Both the position numbers and the translations under genes were made by a program. Shown here piece by piece: positions 1-15,828 of a stretch of DNA of 64,000 nucleotides. Source of the stretch: Terriglobus roseus (GTDB taxonomy: Bacteria; Acidobacteriota; Terriglobia; Terriglobales; Acidobacteriaceae); NCBI RefSeq assembly GCF_900102185.1, contig NZ_LT629690.1:248001-312000 (forward strand), written 5' to 3'. The stretch's first letter is position 1. The number at the start of each line of letters is the position of its first letter. Under the pieces are notes generated by a model, which was given only the letters and a program-made list of their open reading frames with translations, had not been told where the DNA came from and did not search any database.

Positions 1-8
1 GAGATACG

Positions 9-533
9 ATGAGCCGGCCTGTATGGCTGGGTGGCCGTCAGGCTCCCGACACAAAAACCTTTGTCAGTTGGTTGGTTCGAACGTGGCTGCCTGTAGTGGT
101 CATGTTGACCGCCATCGCCATTGAATCGACCCACACATTCTCTTCGGACAACACCTCGGGATGGCTGCAGGTTCTCTATCAAGCGATCGCGGGAAGAGTG
201 TCTCCGGAACGGTGGCACGAAATTCACCATTACATCCGTAAAACCGGGCACTTCACCGGCTACGGCCTGCTTGGACTCGCATGGCTACGAGCGTGGCTGC
301 TCTTCTGGCAGATTCCGATGAAGCATCGTTCGGAGAGTGTTTGGCGAGGCTTCGCCATGGTGATGGCTGTTGTGTGCACAACGCTGGTGGCATCGCTGGA
401 CGAGCTGCACCAGAGCTTTATGGCAGACCGCACCGGGCTGGTATCCGATGTGTGGCTGGATACCAGCGGCGCCGTCTGTTTTATCCTTCTGTCGTTTCTG
501 TTAGGGAAGTTGCTGAGCTCTGCGAGCGAGTAA
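9..533 (+). CDS. VanZ-like family membrane protein (copy A)
   Basis: Predicted 174-residue integral membrane protein of the VanZ-like family, whose biochemical role is generally unknown. The family signature is visible: RKTGHFTGYGLLG at residues 77-89, DELHQ at 131-135, and a following R141...D147...D151 before DTSGA. Hydrophobic segments lie around residues 26-40, 83-101, 114-130 and 153-168. The ATG at 9 is the only upstream start visible, because the window begins 8 bases before it; a longer protein cannot be excluded. Its 3' end overlaps, tail to tail, the 3' end of a second VanZ-like gene on the other strand by 53 bp. The family call is firm; the function is not known. Confidence 0.85.
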   Translation: MSRPVWLGGRQAPDTKTFVSWLVRTWLPVVVMLTAIAIESTHTFSSDNTSGWLQVLYQAIAGRVSPERWHEIHHYIRKTGHFTGYGLLGLAWLRAWLLFWQIPMKHRSESVWRGFAMVMAVVCTTLVASLDELHQSFMADRTGLVSDVWLDTSGAVCFILLSFLLGKLLSSASE

Positions 534-1200
534 ACGTCGGCGTGCGAAGTGAAGGTGCTGACCAGCGTTTGGTATTGCGGACACCGCGACGGATCTCAGC
601 AATACTCTTAGCTGACTGAGCACGCAGAGCGCGCACATCGTGCGAGTTCGCGAACTGCTCCGGCAACTGAGCGAAGGACAGTCCCAGCGTAATGAACTGG
701 GTCTGCGGATGCAGCAACGCATTGCGTCGCGCCGCCAGGAACGCAAGGAATATGCCGTTCAGCACAACTGCTCCGCTGGTATCCAGCAGAACGTCCCAAA
801 CGGACGCGCCTCGCGTCGGCAGGAAGATCTGATGGATCTCGTCTGCGGATGCGACTACAGCGGCGGAGAGGATACCGAACATCGCTGCGCGCATACGAAG
901 CGTGCTCCAGCTGGCAACAATGCGACGGCGAAGAACTGAATACCAGCCGCGCGCAAAGAAAACTCCCAATAGACCATAGCCGGTGAAATGGCCAGACTTG
1001 CGCAGAATGTGATTGATCAACCAGATCGCGCCGTTGGGATGGCCAGCCCAAGCGGCCAGTTCTGACAACCAGATGCTGGTGTGGACGGCACCCATGGTGT
1101 TGGTAGATTCGCCGCAAATAACGGCAATGCCACAAAGTACAGGAAGCCAAGCAGCCTGTTGATGACGTACAGATGCGGGAGCCGTTGCCGAGATAGCCAT
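481..1200 (-). CDS. VanZ-like family membrane protein (copy B)
   Basis: Predicted 239-residue paralogue of the neighbouring VanZ-like protein. Matching signature: RKSGHFTGYGLLG (67-79), DEIHQ (120-124) and LLDTSGA (138-144). A GGAGGG Shine-Dalgarno sits about 10 nt before the ATG at 1200. After the last hydrophobic segment (about residue 157) there is a 75-80 residue polar, Arg/Ser/Thr-rich tail absent from copy A; its last 17 codons are the part that overlaps copy A on the opposite strand. The tail may be real or may reflect loss of an earlier stop codon after the two genes met. Role unknown; probably an inner-membrane protein. Confidence 0.85.
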   Translation of the reverse strand: MAISATAPASVRHQQAAWLPVLCGIAVICGESTNTMGAVHTSIWLSELAAWAGHPNGAIWLINHILRKSGHFTGYGLLGVFFARGWYSVLRRRIVASWSTLRMRAAMFGILSAAVVASADEIHQIFLPTRGASVWDVLLDTSGAVVLNGIFLAFLAARRNALLHPQTQFITLGLSFAQLPEQFANSHDVRALRAQSAKSIAEIRRGVRNTKRWSAPSLRTPTFTRSQSSATSLTETTEG

Positions 1201-1416
1201 AACTGCAGTCCCTCCGGGGGAAGTTAAGTTTCAGGAGACGGTGTTCCATCTCGCGTCTGCACTAGGTACTAGCAAATGGCGTGCCATTCTGGATGTCCAC
1301 TTCAAGGTTATGAAAATAAGGATTTTATCGCGCTTTGGCGGCGTTTGTCGTTGTGGAAGAAATCACGGTCTTTTCGAAACCTTTTGTTCATAGGACGAGC
1401 CGAAAGATACTCGTGC

Positions 1417-1445
1417 TTGACAATTCCATCCTTTCGCGGGATACT
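1417..1445 (+). promoter_or_regulatory. Sigma-70-type promoter of the rplA-rplJ-rplL operon
   Basis: A perfect -35 TTGACA (1417-1422) and a -10 GATACT (1440-1445) are separated by exactly 17 bp. Transcription would begin near 1452, giving rplA a leader of about 290 nt. No convincing reading frame lies between this promoter and rplA. Between 1201 and 1416 I see nothing else of note. Confidence 0.8.
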
Positions 1446-1608
1446 GATAAGAGTGTCCGAGCCTCCGTTTGTGCCCTGTGCCTGCGGTCCTCGAATACAT
1501 GGAAGTTGCGAAAGCAGCTTCCGTCCAACACCACGGCCGAACGGCTCGTTCCCCGCAGCAGTTGAGTAATCGCAATTCGGGACGGGTTCAGCGTAGAAGT
1601 AACGCTGC

Positions 1609-1741
1609 GGACAAAGGGCGGGGCCCTCGCTGTAAGTGGACGAAAGTCCGGATGTCAGCGCGAGGCATGCCCGCTGGGCTAGAAGAATCCATCAGCCCGC
1701 TTTGTCCAACGGTTCAGGCGGTGGGAGACAAAGGAATAGGA
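1609..1741 (+). promoter_or_regulatory. Structured leader RNA with alternative Shine-Dalgarno-sequestering fold, upstream of rplA
   Basis: Closing stem P1: 1609-1622 pairs with 1696-1707 (12 bp, with a GG bulge at 1617-1618). Inside it are hairpin P2 (CCTCG-CTG 1625-1632 with CAG 1656-1658 and CGAGG 1661-1665, then an internal loop and GGAC-GAAA-GTCC at 1638-1649) and a small hairpin P3 (GCCC 1669-1672 with GGGC 1676-1679). The 3' strand of P1, CTTTGTC (1700-1706), is equally complementary to GACAAAG (1727-1733), which overlaps the rplA Shine-Dalgarno AAGGA (1731-1735). P1 and the sequestering helix are therefore mutually exclusive. By position this could be feedback control by L1 or another r-protein, or a ligand switch; I do not recognise the fold as a named family. 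Confidence 0.55.
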
Positions 1742-2452
1742 ATGGCACGCAAGATTTCGAAGAATCTGGCTAAGGCGCGCGCGGCTGTTGAGCCCCGCAC
1801 CTACGCCCTGACGGACGCAGTCCCCCTCCTGCAGAAGATCAAGTACGCGAAGTTCGATGAGAACGTCGACATCACCCTGCGCCTTGGCGTAGACACGCGT
1901 CACGCTGACCAGATGGTCCGCGCGACCGTTCTGCTGCCCCACGGTCTGGGCAAGACGAAGAAGGTTGCCGTGATTTCGACCGCGGAAAACCAGCGTCTGG
2001 CTACAGAAGCCGGTGCAGACATCGTCGGCGGCGAAGAGCTCGTTGAGAAGATCCAGAAGGAGTCCTGGACGGACTTCGACGCCCTGATTGCAACGCCGGA
2101 CATGATGCGTTCGATCGGTCGTCTCGGTAAGGTTCTCGGCCCCCGTGGCCTGATGCCGAACCCGAAGACGGGCACTGTGACCACCGATGTGGCTGCAGCC
2201 GTGAAGGAAATCAAGGCCGGTAAGGTCGAGTTCCGCGCAGACAAGACCGCGTTGGTTCACGTTCCGGTAGGCAAGAGCTCCTTTGAGGCTGAGAAGCTGG
2301 TCGAGAACGCAATGACCGTAATCAGTGCTGTTGTGAAGGCGAAGCCGGCTGCCGCCAAGGGCAAGTACATCAAGGCGATGTACATCTCGTCCACGATGGG
2401 CCCTGGCATTGAGCTGGATCAGGCTGTCGCTGAGGCTGCCGCAAAGGCGTAA
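1742..2452 (+). CDS. rplA: 50S ribosomal protein L1
   Basis: 236-residue L1, which forms the mobile L1 stalk on 23S rRNA at the E site, helps tRNA exit, and in many bacteria represses its own mRNA. Start chosen at ATG 1742 ([14 protein letters not shown]), with AAGGA six bases upstream. An in-frame extension to 1469 would have no homology and would run through the folded leader. The central [18 protein letters not shown]-like segment (about residues 125-142) is the family signature. It is first in the operon with rplJ (67 nt downstream) and rplL. rplK, the usual upstream partner, is absent. Codon use is strongly biased (AAG, CTG, GTT), as expected for a highly expressed gene. Confidence 0.98.
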   Translation: MARKISKNLAKARAAVEPRTYALTDAVPLLQKIKYAKFDENVDITLRLGVDTRHADQMVRATVLLPHGLGKTKKVAVISTAENQRLATEAGADIVGGEELVEKIQKESWTDFDALIATPDMMRSIGRLGKVLGPRGLMPNPKTGTVTTDVAAAVKEIKAGKVEFRADKTALVHVPVGKSSFEAEKLVENAMTVISAVVKAKPAAAKGKYIKAMYISSTMGPGIELDQAVAEAAAKA

Positions 2453-2488
2453 CGATTTCGCCGCTGCGAACGCGGCTCGATAGATTCG

Positions 2489-2506
2489 GCCGGGCATGTG
2501 CCCGGC
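2489..2506 (+). promoter_or_regulatory. Hairpin in the rplA-rplJ intercistronic leader
   Basis: GCCGGGC (2489-2495), loop ATGT, GCCCGGC (2500-2506): a perfect 7-bp stem whose 3' edge abuts the rplJ Shine-Dalgarno GAGGGA (2507-2512). A second small hairpin, CCGC...GCGG, lies at 2461-2475. This is the place where L10-L7/L12 complexes bind their own mRNA in many bacteria. Identity as an L10 leader is inference from position. Confidence 0.45.
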
Positions 2507-2519
2507 GAGGGATAAGACA

Positions 2520-3173
2520 ATGGCATTGACCAAGCAGAAGAAGCAGGAGAAGGTTGCGGCGCTCGCGGGCGAGCTGCAGAGCGCGACCGCTGCCATCATC
2601 GGCACCTTCACCGCGATGACCGCGGCAAAGGATGTTGATCTCCGTAAGACTGTCCGCGCTGCGGGCGGTAAGTATCAGGTGCTGAAGAACAAGCTGGCTC
2701 CCAAGGCTGGCGAAGGCACCAAGATTGAAGACGCGCTGGGCGGCCTCAAGGGCGTCAGCTCCATCGCGTACACCTCCGGCGATCCGGTGGCTCTGGCGAA
2801 GGCTCTGAGCACCTGGGTGAAGGACAACTCGCAGTTCACCTTCAAGCTGGGCATTGTGGACGGCAAGGTTCTTTCCGTTGCGGAAGTGAACCAGCTGGCA
2901 ACCATGCCGGGCAAGGAAGAGCTCTTCGCAAAGCTCCTGTTCCTCATCAACGCTCCGGCACAGCGTCTGGCTACGGTCATCAACGCAACCGGTCGCGATC
3001 TGGCTGTGGTAATCAACCAGGCCGTGGAACAGAACAAGCTGGGCGGCGCGGCTCCTGCCGCTGCTGTGGAAGCTGCTCCGGCGGCGGAAGCAGAAGCTGC
3101 TCCTGCTGCGGACACCGAAGGTGCTTCGGCTCAGGCCGAGGCGGCTGCCGACGAAGCTCCCGCAGAGGGATAA
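2520..3173 (+). CDS. rplJ: 50S ribosomal protein L10
   Basis: 217-residue L10, the base of the ribosomal stalk that anchors L7/L12 dimers through its C-terminal helix and contacts 23S rRNA near the GTPase centre. Start at ATG 2520 (MALTKQKKQEKVAAL), with GAGGGA 7 nt upstream. The typical L10 body covers about residues 1-172. It is followed by an unusual ~45-residue tail made almost only of Ala, Glu and Pro (residues 173-217), which is longer than the E. coli protein (165 residues). The tail follows the region expected to hold the L7/L12-binding helix, so it may be a flexible extension. It lies between rplA and rplL in the same operon. Confidence 0.97.
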   Translation: MALTKQKKQEKVAALAGELQSATAAIIGTFTAMTAAKDVDLRKTVRAAGGKYQVLKNKLAPKAGEGTKIEDALGGLKGVSSIAYTSGDPVALAKALSTWVKDNSQFTFKLGIVDGKVLSVAEVNQLATMPGKEELFAKLLFLINAPAQRLATVINATGRDLAVVINQAVEQNKLGGAAPAAAVEAAPAAEAEAAPAADTEGASAQAEAAADEAPAEG

Positions 3174-3181
3174 AAGTTTGG

Positions 3182-3201
3182 CCCGGCAAAACATCGCCGG
3201 G
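3182..3201 (+). promoter_or_regulatory. Hairpin between rplJ and rplL
   Basis: CCCGGC (3182-3187), 8-nt loop, GCCGGG (3196-3201), starting 8 nt after the rplJ stop in a 174-nt spacer before rplL. There is no following T-run, so it may serve as an mRNA stabiliser or processing site that allows rplL to be made in excess over rplJ, rather than as a terminator. Function is inference. Confidence 0.35.
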
Positions 3202-3347
3202 TTCGCAACAAGTTTTGCCGTGACTGTTTCAAGGGGCGCAAGTCTGGGCGCATCGGAAACCTTGCATACGGGAAGGGCAGCCGGAATAGAAGTTGGATTT
3301 CGGGGACGTAATCAGCAGTATCCAGATTGAATTAAAAGGAAAACATC

Positions 3348-3725
3348 ATGGCAGACATCCAGCAGTTGGAAGACGCAATCGTTAGCCTGAGCCTGCTCGA
3401 AGCAGCTGAGCTCGTGAAGAAGCTTGAAGAGCGCCTCGGCGTTTCGGCAGCAGCAGCTGCTGTAGCCGTTGCTCCTGCAGCAGGTGGCGGCGCAGCCGCT
3501 CCGGCAGCAGAAGAGAAGACCGAGTTCACCGTTATCCTGAAGGATGCCGGCGCGAACAAGATCAACACCATCAAGGCTGTTCGTGAAGTAACGGCTCTTG
3601 GCCTGAAGGAAGCAAAGGACCTGGTTGACGGCGCTCCGAAGCCCCTGAAGGAGAACGTTTCCAAGGATGACGCAGCTGCTATCGCCAAGAAGTTTGACGG
3701 CATCGCAACTGTTGAAATCAAGTAG
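3348..3725 (+). CDS. rplL: 50S ribosomal protein L7/L12
   Basis: 125-residue L7/L12, present as several dimers on the ribosomal stalk, where it recruits and activates translational GTPases. N-terminal dimerisation helices (about 1-35, [20 protein letters not shown]) lead into an Ala/Pro/Gly hinge (about 36-56) and the globular C-terminal domain (57-125) with the conserved KxxAIKxVRxxTxLGLKEAK-type segment, here [20 protein letters not shown] (about residues 72-91). AAAGGA lies 9 nt upstream of the ATG. It is the last gene before a strong palindrome. Confidence 0.98.
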   Translation: MADIQQLEDAIVSLSLLEAAELVKKLEERLGVSAAAAAVAVAPAAGGGAAAPAAEEKTEFTVILKDAGANKINTIKAVREVTALGLKEAKDLVDGAPKPLKENVSKDDAAAIAKKFDGIATVEIK

Positions 3726-3738
3726 TTTCAGCCATTGC

Positions 3739-3764
3739 GGCTCCCGGCGCTAGCGCCGGGAGCC
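3739..3764 (+). terminator. Palindromic terminator after rplL
   Basis: A perfect 26-nt palindrome begins 13 nt after the rplL stop: GGCTCCCGGCGC at 3739-3750 with its complement at 3753-3764. It is followed only by CTTTGCTGTG, so termination may be partial. It separates the r-protein genes from rpoBC. Confidence 0.65.
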
Positions 3765-4378
3765 CTTTGCTGTGTATGCGATTTGCTTTCTATTCACGAA
3801 AGCAGTATTCTTTCGTTTGGAAGATGACCGCCCTGCGTAGGACTGCGTAACGGCGCGACGGTCGGCCTCAAAACGACATTCGAACCTTCTCCGGTTCAAG
3901 CCAGAACCGGCCACGATATGCCTCAGGCGGCGGAGGTCTATCGTGCAGTCAACGCCTCAAGTCTCCTGCCCCGCCAGGCAGCGAGAAGGGTAACAAGGGC
4001 GGCAGTTATTTTTAGCAAATTTGAACTGGTGCAAAAGTCGGATCTTGCGCTCACGGGCTTTCCTGTCCCTGTGGGCCATTTCGCGTCTCCGGAGAAACCT
4101 CCGAGTAGACCGCATACACCGGCATAGCACTCGAACGGCAGGAAATCAGCGGTAACCGAAAGACAAGCTTCGTATCACCCGAACGGGCATCATGCCCATC
4201 TCAATTGCGCGCGGAACTCGCACCGGGGCAGAGCCTCCGCAGGAACTTTAAGCGCACACCACCCACGAAACAGCCGCCCACACGGCTATGTTTCGGCTCT
4301 CAATCGAAACTCTACCGCATCGGATGCGGTGGAAATCGGAAGGGAGGCCTCGGCACGACCAAGGGGAGTCTACAACGT
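3765..4378 (+). promoter_or_regulatory. Long rplL-rpoB intergenic region: candidate promoter and competing hairpins, no gene
   Basis: This 614-nt region has no convincing coding sequence. A weak promoter candidate is TTGCTT (3783-3788), 17 bp, TATTCT (3806-3811). CCGGTTC (3891-3897) can pair downstream with GAACCGG (3904-3910, perfect 7 bp, 6-nt loop), or its GGTTC part can pair upstream with GAACC (3882-3886), so two alternative hairpins compete. Smaller hairpins lie at 4272-4287 (AGCCG/CGGCT) and 4314-4330 (ACCGCA/TGCGGT). A GGGGAG Shine-Dalgarno precedes rpoB. The region probably acts as a separate promoter and untranslated leader for rpoBC. Confidence 0.4.
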
Positions 4379-8860
<4,482 letters not shown>

Positions 8861-8870
8861 ACGCCGGATC

Positions 8871-8898
8871 GGTGTCGAGGGTTAAACCCCTCGACACC
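8871..8898 (+). promoter_or_regulatory. Stable hairpin between rpoB and rpoC
   Basis: GGTGTCGAGGG (8871-8881), loop TTAAAC, CCCTCGACACC (8888-8898): a perfect 11-bp stem starting 10 nt after the rpoB stop. No T-run follows, so read-through into rpoC is expected; it may be a processing or stability element. Confidence 0.45.
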
Positions 8899-9018
8899 CG
8901 GTTCGCGCGCACAGAGTTTTGGAATGGGCATGCGGCCCGCCACAAGTGACCGCGAAGAAGCAGTACCAACCGCAGGACCGGTTCCCCACAGAATCGCAAC
9001 TGCACGGAGACTAACTAC

Positions 9019-13212
<4,194 letters not shown>

Positions 13213-13232
13213 GCGCGATCACAACACAAACA

Positions 13233-13266
13233 ACAAAGGGCGGACTCGAAAGAGTCCGCCCTTTGT
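13233..13266 (+). terminator. Intrinsic terminator of rpoBC
   Basis: A 15-bp perfect stem (13233-13247 with 13252-13266; core GGGCGGACTC/GAGTCCGCCC) with a GAAA tetraloop, preceded by A-rich and followed by T-rich sequence. Confidence 0.9.
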
Positions 13267-13296
13267 TTGATCACATCCCGTTGGTGAATCGTTGAT

Positions 13297-14907
13297 GTGT
13301 TCGATGTATCAGCGACATATAATCCTGGCTTGAACGCTCCGTCGAGTCGCACATCTACAAAGAGGCACGCTGCTGTCGTGGCTGCCGGTATCCTTCTTAG
13401 CCGACTGGTCGGTCTGGTGCGTGATCGCATCTTTGCGCATTATTTTGGGAACTCGGACGCTTCAGACGCATTTCGTGCGGCCTTTCGTATTCCGAATTTT
13501 TTGCAAAATATGTTTGGAGAAGGCGTACTTTCCGCGTCCTTCATCCCGGTATATGCGCGACTCGATGCGGAGGGCCGTCATGAAGAGGCTTCGCAGCTGG
13601 CTGAAGCTATCTTCGCGCTCTTGTTTTTCATCACGAGCACGGCGGTGCTTGTCGGTGTGTTCAGTACTCCATGGTTGATTGACCTCATCGCGCCAGGATT
13701 CCATGATGCCAAGCGGCTCTTGACTATCCGTCTTGTGCAGATTCTGTTTCCGGGTGCCGCAATATTGGTCTTATCGGCTTGGTGTCTGGGAATTCTGAAT
13801 AGCCACCGCAAGTTTTTTCTTTCCTATGCTGCGCCCGTTATTTGGAACGTCGCCATGATTGCGACATTGTTGTGGGCTGGTCGAGATCATTCACAGCCGC
13901 GACTTGCAGTGCTTTTGGCGATTGCTTCAGTGATTGGTAGTGGTCTGCAATTTGTAGTGCAGCTTCCGACGGTAATGAAACATCTGTGGCCACTGCGGCT
14001 ACAACTAAGTCAAGCCGATAAACATGTGCGCACGGTCTGCGTTAATTTCTTCCCAGTTTTCTTGAGTCGTGGAGTTGTACAGATCAGTGCGTATATTGAC
14101 TCTTGGTTGGGCAGCTTTTTAGGGACTGGTGCGGTTTCTGCGCTGGGGTATGCACAAACGCTTTACACCTTGCCCGTGAGCCTCTTTGGAATGGCGGTTT
14201 CTGCTGCGGAACTTCCCGCCATGTCGAGCGTCGTCGGTACACAGACAGAAGTCGCTGCTGCGCTACGTCAACGACTCACTGCGGGCATTCAGCGGATTGC
14301 GTTTTTTGTAATTCCGTCAGCGGTCGGCTTCGTAATGCTCGGTGACGTCATTGTCGCCACTATTTATCGCTCTGGTGCTTTTCAGCACCAGGACGTGCTC
14401 TTCGTGTGGGGGGTACTGGCAGGGGCAGCAGTGGGATTACTCGCCTCAACCATGGGAAGGCTTTACTCTTCGGCCTTTTATGCGTTGCGAGACACAAGAA
14501 CTCCATTGCGGTTCGCGCTCATTCGTGTGGCGCTTACCTTGGGCATGGGCTACGCTTGCGCACTGCCTTTGCCGCGAATCTTGGGGATCGATCAGCATTG
14601 GGGCGCCGTGGGACTGACGGCATCTGCTGGACTCGCTGGTTGGGTCGAGTTCATGATGTTGCGTCGAGGACTACAGAAATTCATCGGCGAGATACCTTCC
14701 AACCAATCTCGAATTGCCCGACTTTGGGTGATCGCAATCTTTGCAGGAATGGCTGGATTCGTGCTCAAAGTTATCCTGCCTTTACAACAACCGATTGTTG
14801 TTGGTCTCTGTGTGTTGGTTCCTTATGCGGGTCTGTACCTCGTCATCGCGCAGTGGATGGAGCTCGGCAACATGGGCGAAATCCAGCGTATGTTTACGCG
14901 TAAATAA
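13297..14907 (+). CDS. murJ: Lipid II flippase MurJ (MviN family)
   Basis: 536-residue polytopic membrane protein of the MurJ/MviN family, which moves lipid II across the inner membrane for peptidoglycan synthesis. The N-terminal signature (ILLSRLVGLVRDRIFAHYFG, then DAFRAAFRIPNFLQNMFGEG) is clear, and about 14 hydrophobic segments run to the C-terminus. The start is uncertain. GTG 13297 is the longest plausible one, but a TATAAT box at 13318-13323 lies exactly 6 nt before an in-frame TTG at 13330, suggesting a shorter, leaderless version that still keeps the first conserved helix. Codon use is less biased and more T-rich than in rpoC. It is a separate unit between the rpoBC terminator and a convergent gene. 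Confidence 0.9.
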   Translation: MFDVSATYNPGLNAPSSRTSTKRHAAVVAAGILLSRLVGLVRDRIFAHYFGNSDASDAFRAAFRIPNFLQNMFGEGVLSASFIPVYARLDAEGRHEEASQLAEAIFALLFFITSTAVLVGVFSTPWLIDLIAPGFHDAKRLLTIRLVQILFPGAAILVLSAWCLGILNSHRKFFLSYAAPVIWNVAMIATLLWAGRDHSQPRLAVLLAIASVIGSGLQFVVQLPTVMKHLWPLRLQLSQADKHVRTVCVNFFPVFLSRGVVQISAYIDSWLGSFLGTGAVSALGYAQTLYTLPVSLFGMAVSAAELPAMSSVVGTQTEVAAALRQRLTAGIQRIAFFVIPSAVGFVMLGDVIVATIYRSGAFQHQDVLFVWGVLAGAAVGLLASTMGRLYSSAFYALRDTRTPLRFALIRVALTLGMGYACALPLPRILGIDQHWGAVGLTASAGLAGWVEFMMLRRGLQKFIGEIPSNQSRIARLWVIAIFAGMAGFVLKVILPLQQPIVVGLCVLVPYAGLYLVIAQWMELGNMGEIQRMFTRK

Positions 14908-14949
14908 CGATCAGATTAGCTGTCTTCAGACAGGCATATCCAAATCGAC

Positions 14950-15708
14950 TTAGCGCGTGTCCGCCGGTAACTCCCGAATCTTGATATTCCGGAACCAAAC
15001 TGGAAATCCATGATCCTGCAGCAGAAGGTATCCGCTAGCTTCCTGACCATACTGCGGAAACACATGATACTTGCTGCCAGCAAGAATCGCTTTGAACTCC
15101 GGTGAGTCACGGTCGTACTCAAGCACCTTCACGCCATTCAGCCAATGCTCTGCATGTTTGCCGCGCACCACAATGCGAGCCGTGTTCCATTCCCCCACAG
15201 GCTTGATGGGCTTATCCGCCGCAGCGGGAATCATGTCATAGAGTGATGCAACAGTGCGGTCACCATCCTTACCGCGCTTCGCATCCGGATGCAGAGCGTC
15301 ATCCAGAATCTGGTACTCAAACCCAATGGGCGAACCATGGCCGTTCTTCCACGGCATCAGGTCCAGATTCACAAAATACATAATGCCGGAGTTCGCACCG
15401 GGCGAAGTCTTGAAGTCCACCGACAACTCAAAGTTCGAGTAAGTACGGTCAGTGACAATGTCGCCACCGTTGCCAGCCTCTTCGCCACCTGTTTCAGTCA
15501 CCGTGATCGTGCCATCCTGCACAGCCCAGCCAGTAGCAGGGAACCCACCACCACGCGCACTGCGCCAGCCGTTGGTCGTCTTGCCATCAAACAGCAGCTT
15601 CCAGCCATCGGCCTTTTCTTTAGCGGTGAGCGTATTCATCTTCTGTGCGGTCGCTGGCAACACAGCAAGCGAACAAGCCAGAACGCAGGCAGCAAGGTAT
15701 TTCATCAT
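14950..15708 (-). CDS. Secreted DUF1080 (3-keto-disaccharide hydrolase-like) protein
   Basis: 252-residue protein with a Sec signal peptide (MMKYLAACVLACSLAVLPATAQ). The concanavalin-like DUF1080 domain follows: GWKLLFDGKTTNGW near the N-terminus, SNFELSVDFK and GANSGIMYFV in the middle, and HGFPVWFRNIKIREL at the end. Some members cleave 3-keto-glycosides; here the substrate is unknown. The start is placed at 15708 because a TATGCT box (15716-15721) lies 7 nt upstream. An in-frame ATG at 15720 overlaps that box, and 15735 would put residues before the signal peptide. Its expected site is the periplasm or outside the cell. Confidence 0.85.
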   Translation of the reverse strand: MMKYLAACVLACSLAVLPATAQKMNTLTAKEKADGWKLLFDGKTTNGWRSARGGGFPATGWAVQDGTITVTETGGEEAGNGGDIVTDRTYSNFELSVDFKTSPGANSGIMYFVNLDLMPWKNGHGSPIGFEYQILDDALHPDAKRGKDGDRTVASLYDMIPAAADKPIKPVGEWNTARIVVRGKHAEHWLNGVKVLEYDRDSPEFKAILAGSKYHVFPQYGQEASGYLLLQDHGFPVWFRNIKIRELPADTR

Positions 15709-15785
15709 GGCCAACAGCATATCGCTCTTTCGCAATCATCATGTCAACGAGAACACGCCACGGAGGAACACATCAGAAAGCAAAA

Positions 15786-15809
15786 GGGCGAACTCACAAG
15801 AGTCCGCCC
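15786..15809 (-). terminator. Intrinsic terminator after the beta-helix gene
   Basis: Read on the minus strand: GGGCGGACTC, loop TTGT, GAGTTCGCCC, then TTTTGCTTT. It has one internal mismatch and lies between the two minus-strand genes; the stem resembles the rpoC terminator core. Confidence 0.7.
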
Positions 15810-15828
15810 CAACTGCTTACACATCCCG

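Noticed and set aside
1276-1569. 97-codon frame between the VanZ-like genes and rplA
   Set aside because: Overlaps the rplA promoter, Arg/Ser-rich shadow-like composition, no Shine-Dalgarno; two other frames are equally open.
1638-1660. GGACGAAAGTCCGG resembles a conserved RNase P RNA segment
   Set aside because: Only ~90 nt remain before rplA; the other conserved RNase P regions are missing. It is explained as the capped P2 hairpin.
3891-3910. GGTTCAAGCC resembles a tRNA T-arm
   Set aside because: The stem-loop has a 7-bp stem and 6-nt loop, and no acceptor, D or anticodon arms can be built around it.
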